From Cordylochernes scorpioides (Eukaryota > Arthropoda > Arachnida > Pseudoscorpiones > Chernetidae), in contig CP092875.1 of assembly GCA_030710605.1 (NCBI GenBank), positions 63,115,845 to 63,179,844 on the forward strand: a stretch of 64,000 nt of DNA. Direction: 5' to 3'. Below the pieces are notes generated by a model that saw only the letters and a program-made list of their open reading frames with translations, made no database searches and was not told where the DNA came from. Both the position numbers and the translations under genes were made by a program. Below, one piece after another: positions 53,034 to 63,950 of the stretch (position 1 is its first letter; each line of letters opens with the position of its first letter).

Positions 53034-53303
53034 TACTACTCTGATCAAAAAGTTTCGACACTTTGCTCATAAGTTTAAAAAAACTTTATTATTCTACCAA
53101 ATTCAAATTGTCCCCGTTGGCCGCGATGCACTTCAGCCACCTTTTTTTTTTCCAGCCGGCAAAACACCTCTGGTAGTCTGATTTCGGGATCGCCTCTATG
53201 GCCTTCTTCGATTCCACTTTGATCTCTTCTATGCTCTGAAATTTCCGACCCTTTAATTTTTTAATGAGCAAAGTGTCGAAACCTTTTTATCTGAGTAGTA
53301 TGT
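53034..53303 (-). mobile_element. Mariner deletion derivative (MITE) retaining transposase C-terminus
   Basis: About 37-bp inverted ends (TACTACTCTGATCAAAAAGT with TTCGACACTTTGCTCAT, and the inverse at the right). The 60-residue minus-strand stretch at 53089-53271 (LKGRKFQSIEEIKVESKKAI, AIPKSDYQRCFAGWKKKRWL) is the C-terminal end of a mariner-type transposase. Everything between the 5' TIR and this end has been deleted. Confidence 0.85.
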
Positions 53304-53720
53304 AATATGCGAATATACAGTTTGAAAACATCAATTTAATATTACAATATTACAACATAGAGCTTATAATCTACTTCCAGCTGATTTTTATTTTCTCAAT
53401 ATTTACTGAGAAAATAGAAGCAAAAAAGATAAATAATTTCCTTCCCCTACCAAATTTTCACTCTCAAAGGTAAGTCGTTGAGTTCTGACCTACATCACGC
53501 TGACAATGGCCAACCTCCCGACACGCGTACCTCATTAGTTTTTCTAATTAAATCAAGATAAATAACTAGTCGATAGTGCCAAAATAACTAAAATCAACAA
53601 TAATTCATATATATTACGATAGATGGTGCTATTACAAATTTAAATGCTTAATTGATCGGCTAAGATTTGTTTATTAATATCTATGTAAAATGTAATAGTT
53701 ATTCAACATTAATTGCTATA

Positions 53721-53938
53721 CGCTTCTTTTAATTATCATTAAATATTATCTCTACAGACCTTACTGCAATGATATGAGTTATTGAATGAGAGGGCTTGGC
53801 TCATCAGTAGTGAACCCTCTCAGCGGTTTCGCTAAATTAGAGGGTTCACTACTGATGAGCCAAGCCCTCTCATTCAATAACTCATATCATTGCAGTAAGG
53901 TCTGTAGAGAAAATATTTGATGGTATTTGAAAGAAGAG
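53721..53938. repeat. Long hairpin with perfect 72-bp arms
   Basis: 53749-53820 and 53839-53910 are exact reverse complements, 72 of 72, around an 18-nt loop that itself pairs (AGCG-GTTT-CGCT). Outside the perfect core the arms continue imperfectly for about 25 bp. The arms contain CTGATGAG and the loop GTTTCGC, words also found in hammerhead cores. TAGATGGTGC lies at 53620. Confidence 0.95.
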
Positions 53939-53940
53939 CA

Positions 53941-55124
53941 TTGCCAGTAAATTTATTAGTGTAAAATATTAACGATAGATGACAATTAAATTTAATTTAT
54001 TAATTGCTATGCAATTATCAAACAAACCATAATCTTGAATAAACAGTGTATCATGTATATGTTCAATTTGTAAACAAGCCTTTGTAAATTATCATACAGA
54101 TTTTCTACGTGTATGTGTGTGTGTAAAAAACTTCAATTTATATTTAGTGATATTTCTTTATGCGGGCACATTTAAAGTTGCATGTATAAAAGTGTGTTTT
54201 GTCCTACAAGTAAATTTTACTGAACTTCACTATAGAAGATCGAATTCTTCCAAGAATATTTGATATTCAGTTGTAAATTAGAGGTTTCAGTTTGCTCATT
54301 TATCTTAGACCTGCGTTTTTAGCAATAAAGAAGTTAATTAATACGAGGAAAAGTAATTTTTCAGAGAATCAAATCATCTGTGGAGCTAATTAGAAATTTT
54401 GAAATGTAGAGGTCCTTTGTTCTAATTGTAGTCGGCTGCTCTGTAATTAAAGGTAGGAAACTACACCCGCCGATTTAGATGTCAGGTCTGGGTGGTGGCA
54501 ATTCTTGGGTTAATTGGTATACAAACTTGTAACCAATTCTAGGTGATGGTTTCATAGGTATATTTGTCTTTTTTTATATATAAAACCGGGATCGATGTTT
54601 AAATATTGCATTGAAAAAGGTGTTTCGAATATACTTCTCAAAGAAAATAATATTTTCTGTACCATCAAGATACAATGTCAACTAAAGTGGTTATCATCCA
54701 CAACCCACAGCTGGTACGATCAGAAGTAACCTACATCAAATCAGCCCTATTGGTTTCTAGAATTATGTCATCTACGAATATTGGCCTTCCAGATCAAGAG
54801 TGGTTGCAAGATTTGCCTACTAAGTAACAAAGGTAACTGTCAACCTGCAAACCAAAATCACATCATTCAATGCATTAACTCATTTATCATTGAGATCCGT
54901 CATCCCCAGAAGACACTATAAAAATTTCAAGATTCACAGATTCGACCCCTTGATATGATTGACTGGAGTTAAGAAAGAAAGGAGAGAGAAGAATAAAGAA
55001 ATATTTCTTCACAAAAGAACGAGACTCATTAATTTTAGACTTAAATATGGGCATCTACGAAAAGATGACCATGTAGACATTTATGACAGTGAGCTTCAAG
55101 AGAGATAACAAGGGTATATATTAT
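53941..55124. other. AT-rich spacer, one less AT-rich patch
   Basis: 54430-54560 (AATTAAAGGTAGGAAACTAC, CACCCGCCGATTTAG) is less AT-rich and not repeated in the window; it could be regulatory. No exon recognised. Confidence 0.4.
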
Positions 55125-57545
55125 ATATATTATAGAATTGTTATAACCAATTACCCAATCAAAGCTATCAGTTTTTCCATAGGTTAGTTTTGGGAAGAGA
55201 CTATGAAATGGTTATATCTCATCAAGTTTAAATTAAAAACTAAACGCGTGCGCTATAAAAATTTATATATTTTTTTAGATTATGAAGGTATTTTAACTTG
55301 AAGATTGGATTTTCGTTATTAGAGTGAACAAATATAGCTTTAAATATAAATGCTTATATTTTTGGGAGGAGGATTATCTCTCACCAAGTTCAATCGTATT
55401 CTTCGTAGATCGCGAAATGCGTGGTGTCGCTGGAGACCCACTGGCGATTCTCCACCAAACTCTGCAGCGCTGGCAGAGGCGCTATATTCATTGTACATAG
55501 TGTATATAATCCATATTATCTTTTTTTTAAATAGTGCAGACTGTGCACTTTGCATGTATTGACAAGATGTCAATAATTGTCAAGTTCAAATTTAAAATTA
55601 AACGCGTGCGCTATAATGTAATTTTTATATTTTGATTTGATTATAAAGGTTTATTTAACTTTAAAGGTTAAAATTTCATATATAATAAGAGTGAACAATT
55701 ATAGATTTTAAATATAATTGATTATATTTATAGGAATTTCAATTCTATAGGGTATCACCAAGTCCAAACTGCAACTCTACTCATATCATCGACTACATCA
55801 GCGTATCTATCAACGCTTTACCCAAGAGGATATTGACAATTCCAAGAACTACCAACACGACACCTTCCTTATATATTCATTCGTATGTGAATAGAAAGTA
55901 AGAATTGAATAGATATCTATACCTGTGAGTCTTTCTTTTCCATTATCATAAGTGAAGATAAGTATTCCAACTCTTCTGCTATATATTTCAAGTTCACATG
56001 TCGAGTTACGTGTTTCTCCTTGAGTTTGACATTTGATACTCTCTCATAACACAAGCCTCTCCAGATCCTACTCACCCTTTATACTTTGCATAAATAGTAA
56101 TATTTACATATACCTTATAGGCTGAAATGTCGCAACAGTTATTTGTAATAAGCAAGCTTTTTTATGCTTCAAAGTCGACTAGAATAGATCATAAAAGGCT
56201 ATTGTCCGATAATACTCAACTTCATCCTTGAATGGAGCAAAATACATCACCTGAAACTTTGCCTGATATACAAACGTTGTCGTTGGCTTCGGAATCATTT
56301 CTATCGGAATCAACTAATCGTTAATTTCAACTGAATATCGCGAAAACATCTTTCTCGGTAAATAAAGAAAATGAACTATGTAAACGTTTACGTTTGTTAG
56401 CCTTCGTCGGTCTGGTGTAGTCTGTATCTCAATCATCGAAAGAAAAGTGATCCTTTTAATACTGATGAATAAAGGAAAATATGATTAGGGTTGAAAATGT
56501 GTGAGAAGGCTAAACTATATGATAACATAGAATAATGTGAAAATGCACAGGCGTTTTAATCCTAAGAACCTCTAGAAAATCTTGCAAAAAGGATATCTAT
56601 AGAAGATTAATCCAGCTATTCGTGAATTTAATTCTACAATAGTATTGTAATCAAGATCAGAGTATGTCGAACAACAAGTGTAGTACTCGACATTGCCGGA
56701 GTTCCATGGATTCATAAATATACCACCCCGAGAAAATAGATTCATAATAATGTGTTATTTTTAACTCTTTTTCTGCGATTTGGCCTACTCTGGTCAGTGA
56801 AACATCAGCTTTGAGTAAAATCAGAACACCCAAGTGGAGATCACAATTTCTTGCAATGGCACTCATTAGTAAATGATGGCTTGGAATTATTGCAATGGCT
56901 CTCGTCAGCTCAGGACGGCTTCGATTTTTTACAAGTTTTACAGTTTGTATTCTTGCAATGACCCTTAAGTCCAGGACGGCTCTAATTATTCGAGATTTAA
57001 ACGGAAATTTATTTTTCGTGAATATTTATTATCTCCCCATTTCCTCCGTTTACAAGGGATTATTCCCAAGAAAATATTTTATCAATAAACCCTCAAATCA
57101 TTCAAATAAATATTTTGTGATTCGTACGCGCCTCTGCTATAAAGATGTAGAGCCTCTATCTCCCCCAGAATGTAAGAAATATTCCGAATTTTAGGGGTTT
57201 CATTTTTGGAAGAGAGATATTTTTGTATACTCGTAAATTTGGATATATTTTAATGATAAATACGATTTAAAATATTAAGTATTTTTATAATCCTCCCCCC
57301 TAAAATATAATCATTTTTATTTAAAGCTATATTTGTTCACTCTAATAATGGAAATCCAATCTTCAAGTTAAAATACCTTCAAAATATAAACAAAAATATA
57401 AAAATTACATTATAGCGCACGCGTTTAGTTTTTAATTTGAACTTGATGAGAGATAACCATTTCATAGTCTCTTCCCAAAACTAACCTATGGAAAAACTGA
57501 TAACTCTGATAGTGGAATTGGTTTTGAAAATTCTATAATCAGTCT
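55125..57545. mobile_element. Element with about 250-bp inverted repeats
   Basis: 55125-55376 and 57287-57545 are inverted relatives: ATCAGTTTTTCCATAGGTTA, GGGAAGAGACTATGAAATGG, AAACGCGTGCGCTATAA and TTAGAGTGAACAAATATAGC in both. A third partial copy, in the left orientation, lies at 55575-55735. The 1.9-kb centre has no recognisable transposase, so it is either a non-autonomous DNA transposon or a pair of related insertions. Confidence 0.65.
55575..55735 (+). repeat. Third copy of the inverted-repeat arm
   Basis: AAGTTCAAATTTAAAATTAA, ACGCGTGCGCTATAATGTAA and AAGAGTGAACAATTATAG match the inner part of the arm. The boundaries are fuzzy. Confidence 0.65.
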
Positions 57546-57597
57546 TTAGATCCCCGTTTACTAGCTGATGGTTCCTGTGCTATGAAAGTATACCAAT

Positions 57598-57946
57598 AGT
57601 GTTTATTGACACCATTACACACTAGATTCTGATAGTAGAAAATGGTAAATGTTGAAGAAAGTGTTTATTGACACAACCAAACACTATATTCTGGTGGTAA
57701 AAGATATATAGTAGTAAATATGTTGATTTGATAGTGTTTATTGACACCATCACACACTATATTCTGGTGCTAGAAGATATATGAAGGTAAATGTTGATGA
57801 TAGTGTTTATTGACATAACCAAACACTATATTCTGATGGTAGAAGATATATAGAAGTAAATATGTTGATATGATAGTGTTTATTGACACCACCACGCACT
57901 ATATTCTGGTGGTAGAAGATATATCAAGGTAAATGTTGATGATAGT
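57598..57946 (+). repeat. Minisatellite with alternating two-unit order
   Basis: Units starting AGTGTTTATTGACA begin at 57598, 57660, 57733, 57802 and 57875. They alternate: type 1 has CACCATCACACACT and GAAGGTAAATGTTGAT; type 2 has CAACCAAACACT and AGAAGTAAATATGTTGAT. The later units are about 69 and 73 bp, giving a dimer of about 142 bp. Confidence 0.9.
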
Positions 57947-58336
57947 GTGAATTCAAGGCGAAGAATGTTGAGTAGAATGGCCACTGGATATTGATGGTTT
58001 AATTAGGATTGTGGCCCTCAGCTCTATCCATCTTCATTTGGTTCCGTTCTTGCTGGAGAGGTCTTTCCTCTGGAAATTGTTTCATTTCTCTTCTCTTTCT
58101 CTATTTCTTTCTCTCTCAATCCTCCCACTTCTAGTCTTATCCAACTCTATCTCCCTTATCCTCTTCACATTTCAATATGATTTTCTATACCACACCATAA
58201 TTACTTCTTCTATTTCTATATTTCTCGACATTTGAACCTGAAAAGGTATTTAACTATCTCATTCGATAGCTCTATTCTTTTTAAATTCTTCATCTATTTT
58301 TCTATTATATATTCTATTCAGATAAATAGGATTTCA
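57947..58336. other. Pyrimidine-rich spacer
   Basis: TC-rich on the plus strand near 58060-58160. The 74-residue open stretch here is a low-complexity artefact. Confidence 0.5.
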
Positions 58337-58503
58337 TACAAATGAAAACACCAAAACGCAAATGTTTTTTTTTTCACTAGTAAATCAAACCTCTACTGTC
58401 CTTATTGCGATGAAAAAAAAATATACAGTAGAGGTTTGACATTTTAGTGAAAAGAAACATTCGTGTGTTTTGGTGTTTTCATTTGTATTGTATAGATGGC
58501 GCG
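58337..58503. repeat. Hairpin element with CTCF-like edge
   Basis: About 64-bp arms: ATACAAATGAAAACACCAAA and TCAAACCTCTACTGT with inverse copies. TAGATGGCGC (58493-58502) sits just outside the right arm. The loop has ATTGCGATGAAAAAA, the decayed hammerhead-like word of the 51640 family. Confidence 0.85.
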
Positions 58504-60149
58504 TTATTGCTATGTATCAGAATGCGATTTCTTTGCCTTTTCAAAAATTTATCGAATTCTTGACATCTAAGATCTTAAGTTTGCATTCTTCTTTTCCATC
58601 ATAAAAGTGTTCTTTCTTCTTTTAACCATAATTAATCACACGTAAGATTTAAGTATATCTGTGTCTACTTCAGGAATTTTCATACTCACAGAAAAGTGTA
58701 TGGTAGTCTTCGAAAATAAGCCTATAAAGCTAACAGTACAGACAATAAATTTGCTAAGATGCTCAAGGCTGATAAAAAACTAAAATAAGTGAAAAAGCCT
58801 AAAGGCATCGAAGCCTGCCAAAAACATTCCGTTTTAAAAGGACACAAAGAAGGTAAACAGCAAAGAAATAAATTGACTTTTCTTCAAAGACTTATATTCT
58901 GGATTCTTCAATTTTATTCTTTTTCTGAAATTCTAAACAGTTCATATCTTATCTCTTACTCTTTGAAATCTCATGTCTTATGGAGAATATTTGTCGCTTT
59001 CATTCGTCTATCATCATTTTTAGGATGCAGATATCTTAGATGTGTTTATAAGTTCATAACTTACAAACTTACTTTATAACAACTAATCTTTAGTAGGTTT
59101 TCTCTTATATGAGCTTCCGCAGTTCTCTTTCGTAGCTTCTGGAGAATACAATTTTTTCTCTTATTCTTTTTCTATATAATATAAATTTGGTTAACAGTTA
59201 TCTTTCTCATCTATTCTTTCCTTTTTATATAGTTCAAATATAATCGATGTATAGTTATCAGTAAAGTAAAGCACTATAAGTAGTACAAAACTCGAACAAC
59301 TTTGCAATAGAATCTATTTCTATTTGTGTGAATTGTGCAAATCTTTTCTATTCGTGTCTATTTTTCTATCTATGGTTATATATAACTCTATATCTTTCAA
59401 AATTATTTTCTAATTAATGCTTTTCTTCACTTTCTAGGCAATATATTATAGCCTCGCATATATATATCCTTTGTTTATAAATTTCAAACCAATATTGAAT
59501 TTTGCCTTGAATATACCATATAGCTACCATATATCTACCTATCTGGTAGATACCTAATTCCTAAACCATTCTAAGCTAATGCGAAAGCTAATCCTCAAAA
59601 TAATCGCCATTTTTCTCCCTCTCTAGGGCAAAAATCTCAATTGTCAAATATCTTCTAATTAATCCTATATACATTCTAGGTAGACCAATGTCCTATATAT
59701 TACAAGCAATCTTATTTCGACCCACTTTTTAGCCAGATGGAATTTTGTATTTCTCAATCATTCCCTTTTTACTTTACACTCTGATCAGGCCATTTCTCTT
59801 ATTTTTCAAAACTTCTAATATTTCGCATCATCTAGCATATCTACTATGGTATTTTAATTATTATTTTTTCACTTTCTCTTATTAGACAAATCAATTACAG
59901 TACCTGCTATAGAAATTCATTTTTTTACTCTCTATAGGCAGATATATTCTCATATTCCTGATCATCCCTTGTGCGTTTTCTCTTATCTTCAATCCTTATA
60001 TTTTTACTATACTCTCTATTTTACCTTCTATTTACCTCATTCTGTGTTAGTATGTAAACATATCATTTATATTCTATCACTCCAAATAATATAACGTGTA
60101 TATGCAAAACCAAAAAATCAAATAACTATAGTTTTTTAATATAAAGTAA
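58504..60149. other. AT-rich spacer
   Basis: No gene recognised; the 96-residue open stretch at 58789-59079 is probably chance. Confidence 0.5.
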
Positions 60150-60260
60150 TAACGCGCCATCTATATTGTTGTATAAATATAACAAATGAAAACATTAAGA
60201 CACGAGTGTTTCTCCACACATAAAACTTCTACTCTTCTTACTGCGATGAAAAAATTTTGG
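60150..60260 (+). repeat. Single-arm relative of the 58337 hairpin family
   Basis: AACGCGCCATCTATA, then AACAAATGAAAACATTAAG, AAAACTTCTACTCTTC and CTGCGATGAAAAAA follow the same order as the inverse of 58337-58503. Contains GCGCCATCTA at 60154-60163. Confidence 0.75.
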
Positions 60261-60399
60261 AAGGGTTCACCAATGAAGATCAAAGCTCTACCAATATTTT
60301 TTCTTATGGAATGGTATTTTAGCAAACTATATATAAGAAAAGATTTTAAGAGAGTCGAATTACATTTAAATATTTGTTGAATATAGAGCAATCTCCATT

Positions 60400-60660
60400 T
60401 TTGAAAATTAAAATAGGGGCATATTTTTGGATCAAAATATTTATTAAATTTAAATATTTCGTCGAGGCTGTTCGCCTATCTTCTTATCGGAAAAAAATCA
60501 AAAACCTTGTAAGCTTATTATCCGCGTGTGGGCGCACTAGAAGTGTTGTTTTATATAACCAACATATTTTATAGAAAACAACACTTCTCGTGCGAACAGC
60601 CTCGACGAAATATTGAAATTTAATAAATGTTTTGATCCAAAATATGCCCCTATTTCAATA
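60400..60660. repeat. Nested hairpin element
   Basis: Outer arms ATAGGGGCATATTTTTGGAT through AATATTTCGTCGAGGCTGTT mirror each other; an inner arm pair (GAAGTGTTGTTTT with its inverse) sits at 60539-60589. An extra piece (60478-60530) interrupts the left side. The CGACGAAATATT edge resembles the 5817 family. Confidence 0.75.
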
Positions 60661-61200
60661 TAAATATTTGTATCCAGAGCAATTCTCTTCCGCAAACAAT
60701 AAAGACAAGGACAGTTAGGTATAAATTAATTATATGGCAATAAAAGAGATACAACAATTAAGCACGTATTTCTAATTTAAGTTACATTGTGAAATGTAGT
60801 TAAATTATAAAGAGATTTTTCTCAATGAGTTTCTTTGTTTAAATTAGAAATGCTAACTGTCAAGGAAAAATCGCTTTTAGGTAGACTTTAATTTCTTTAT
60901 TTACCTTATTTACCCGTACCTCTTTCATTTACCTTAATATTAGAGTATGAAGAACAAATCATAGATAGCTATTACGCTATATTTTAAACTTTAAATCAGG
61001 AAATATCCATGATAATCGCGTACACTTGCAGAATAGTCCAAGTTACAAAGGCTCAATGTTTTTCTTTAAATCTTGATTTACTTCTAATAAATAAAAATAA
61101 AAAATAAATTCATTCTGAAAAAAAATATATATATATATAATTTAATATCAAGCACGAATGTTTCTTTTACAAATAAAACAAACTTTAAACTGTCCTTGTA
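60661..61200. other. AT-rich spacer
   Basis: Nothing recognised; a weak relative of the 58337 arm (GCACGAATGTTTCTTTTAC) lies near 61153. Confidence 0.45.
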
Positions 61201-61224
61201 AAAGATGCATTTCTACTCAATAGT

Positions 61225-61269
61225 ATATTTCTTATATATATATATATATATATATATGTCGTAGTATTT

Positions 61270-61311
<42 letters not shown>

Positions 61312-61505
61312 CGTAGTATTTTACATTATATATAATATATATATATATTTCGTAGTATTTTACATTATATATATATATATATATATGTCGTAGTATTTTA
61401 CCTTATATATATATATATATTTCGTAGTATTTTACATTATATATATATATATATATTCGTAGTATTTTACATTATATATATATATATATATATGTCGTAG
61501 TATTT

Positions 61506-61555
<50 letters not shown>

Positions 61556-61568
61556 CGTAGTATTTTAC

Positions 61569-61599
<31 letters not shown>

Positions 61600-61623
61600 C
61601 GTAGTATTTTACCTTATATATAT
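61225..61623 (+). repeat. (TA)n array punctuated by a 14-bp word
   Basis: Nine copies of TCGTAGTATTTTAC separated by TTA and variable (TA)n. Two variants occur, GTCG...ACC and TTCG...ACA. The array abuts the LTR of the following gypsy element. Confidence 0.9.
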
Positions 61624-61963
61624 TGTTGCACCAGGTTGCGGCTTGGCAGACTCTTCAGCCTGGATTCTCTCCTGTGCTGGGTCTTGCATCTTACCAGAGC
61701 GTGTTTCAACCATCCTACAAACTTATAAAAGGGAATAACGAGATAAGTCTTCTTTAAGTAGCCACCAGAATCCTTTATTTATTTTCTCACATCAAAGAGA
61801 GCAGTGAAGTCACAGTGTACCTAAATACAAATGATGATAAATTAATAATCTGTTTTAAATAAATATCATAGAATATTTTATATAAAAATAAATAAATATA
61901 TAATTTAAATTTCAAATATATTAAAACTAATATAAGAAATACGCCATTAATCATGATGTAACA
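61624..61963 (-). repeat. 3' LTR of gypsy element, 340 bp
   Basis: On the minus strand it begins TGTTACATCATG directly after a GGAGAGGGGGGAAG polypurine tract and ends GGTGCAACA, giving TG...CA with inverted tips. A TATA-like CCCTTTTATAAG lies inside. The pol frame runs four codons into the LTR before its stop. Confidence 0.8.
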
Positions 61964-63273
61964 CTTCCCCCCTCTCCAGAGGTCGTCACGTCCTCGTGAT
62001 TGACCTCATCAATTCTTTCAAAATAGGGTTTGATTCTTGAGACATGGACAATCAATGGGTCTTGGCCAGGATTATCTTTTGGTTCAATTAAGTAATTTAC
62101 GTTGGACAGCTTCTCTAATATTCTATATGGGCCAAAATATTTTCTCAGTAGTTTCTCACACTTTCCTATTTTCCTAATTGGTGTCCAAACTGCTACTAAT
62201 TCTCCTGGTTCGTAGCTTCTTTCCATGTGTTTCTTGTCATAGTTCTTTTTCATTCTTTCTTGAGTCTTTATTGTGTTGTTAATAACTAATTTTCTTGTTC
62301 TGTTTATTTTGTCTAAGTGATGTTTTATGTATTCATCATAATCATCTTTGTCAATGTCCACCGAGATATTCCTGTCGTCCAAAAGAGACGTGGGTTCTCT
62401 TCCAAACATCAGGAAAAAGGGAGAATATCCTGTGGTTTCCTGAATTGTAGTATTGTAAGCGTGAGTGATGAATGGGAGTATTTCGTCCCAATTTTTCTGA
62501 TCAGTGTTCACATACATACTGAGCATATTGATCAATGTTCTATTTAACCGCTCTGTCAATCCATTAGTCTGGGGATGATAGCTCGTTGTGAAGCAATGTT
62601 TAATCTTGCACGTTTTCATCACCTCTTTCATTAAATTACTGGTAAATTGAGAGCCTCTGTCACTAATAAGATATTGTGGGGCTCCGTGCCGAAGAAAAAT
62701 ATCCTCTACTAGAAATTTAGAAACTTCTTTCACTGTTGCTTCCGAGACTGCTCTTGTTTCTGCATATCTAGTGTAGTAGTCCGACAGCACGATTATCCAT
62801 TTTTTCCTGTTTTTCGTAGATGGTAGTGGACCAACAAAGTCAATTCCAATTCTTTCGAAAGGAAAGTTGGCTGGGGGGATGGGCTGTAGTAGTCCAGAAG
62901 GTAATTGGTTTGAGCCTTTCCTACTTTGGCAAAGGTGACACGTCTTAACGAATTCTGAGACATCCTTTAGCATGGATGGCCAAAAGTATTTACTCTTTAT
63001 TCGGTACATGGTTCTGGCGACGCCCAGATGGCCATTCGACATATGATTGTGATATTCTTTCATAATTTCTCTCTTTTTATACTCTGGAACCACAAGCAAC
63101 CACGCCCTGCCTTCAGGGTTCGGGTTTTTCTTAAAGAGGCATCCATCTTCTTCTTTAAAGTTTTGCGCAATTGATCGCCTGCTTCCATTAAGGTTTTTCT
63201 TAACACTTTCGATAAATTTATCCTCTTCGTCTGTTATTTGATTTAAAAATAGCCTTTCAAAATCCTCATCCAA
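61951..63273 (-). pseudogene. Gypsy integrase, long open frame
   Basis: About 440 residues. Zinc region HNHMSNGHLGVARTMYRIK with CHLCQSRKGS; core with GIDFVGPLP, VLSDYYTRYAETRAV and LISDRGSQFTSNLMK (catalytic Asp residues), and SYHPQTNGLTERLNRTL (Glu). The C-terminal part has GPYRILEKLSNVNYLIEP and ends HVSRIKPYFERI. The frame is open but disconnected from RT by a shift at about 63270-63290; its first codon is TTG, so there is no natural start here. Confidence 0.88.
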
Positions 63274-63950
63274 TCAGTTTCTGGTAAGGGCCCCCTAGAT
63301 AAGCCATCGGCGTCCAGATGCTTCTTTCCCGATTTATGTATTATATCGAAGTCATATTCTTGAATTTTCAATGCCCATCTTGCCAATCGACCTGTTGGAT
63401 CCTTCAAGTTTTTGAGCCAGCATAAGGCGTGATGGTCTGTTACTATTTTAAAGTGTCTTCCATAAAGGTAGGGTCGTAATTTTGACATTGACCAGACAAC
63501 GGCCAGACATTCTTTTTCAGTGGTTGAATAATTTTGCTCCGCTTTACTTAGGGTACGACTCAAATATGAGATCACCTTCTCTTCACCACCGATGTCTTGG
63601 ACAAGTGTTGCACCTATGCCGATGTTGGACGCATCAGTATGAACATAAGTAGGTGCATTTGGATTGAAGTGACCTAAAATTGGTGGACTTAATAGTGCTG
63701 TTTTTAGGGTTTGAAACGCTTCCTCTTGTCTTTCTGTCCAGGTAAATGATACACTTTTTTTTATAAGGTTGGTCAAAGGGTCAGCAATTTTTGAAAAGTC
63801 TTTGATAAATTTTCTATAATATGAACACATTCCCAAAAAGGATTGTACTTCTTTGACCTTTTTGGGTCGAGGAAAATTTCTGACAGCTTTGATGTTATGT
63901 TCCGCGGGTTTTATACCATGTTTGCTCGTTATATAGCCGAGAATCTCCAA
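63243..63950 (-). pseudogene. Gypsy RT C-terminus and RNase H
   Basis: 235 residues: LGYITSKHGIKPAEHNI and FLGMCSYYRKFIKDFSKIA (RT thumb/connection), YVHTDASNIGIGATLVQ (first RNase H Asp), YSTTEKECLAVVW (Glu), FKIVTDHHALCWL (Asp) and HLDADGLSRG. It reads past this motif into a short wrong-frame tail. A second shift near 63978 separates it from RT text that continues to the window end. Confidence 0.88.

Noticed and set aside
58011..58235. 74-residue ORF rich in Leu and Ser
   Set aside because: Comes from a TC-rich tract and has the composition expected from low complexity.
61225..61623. CRISPR-like array
   Set aside because: The spacers are (TA)n of variable length, not unique sequences, and the genome is eukaryotic.
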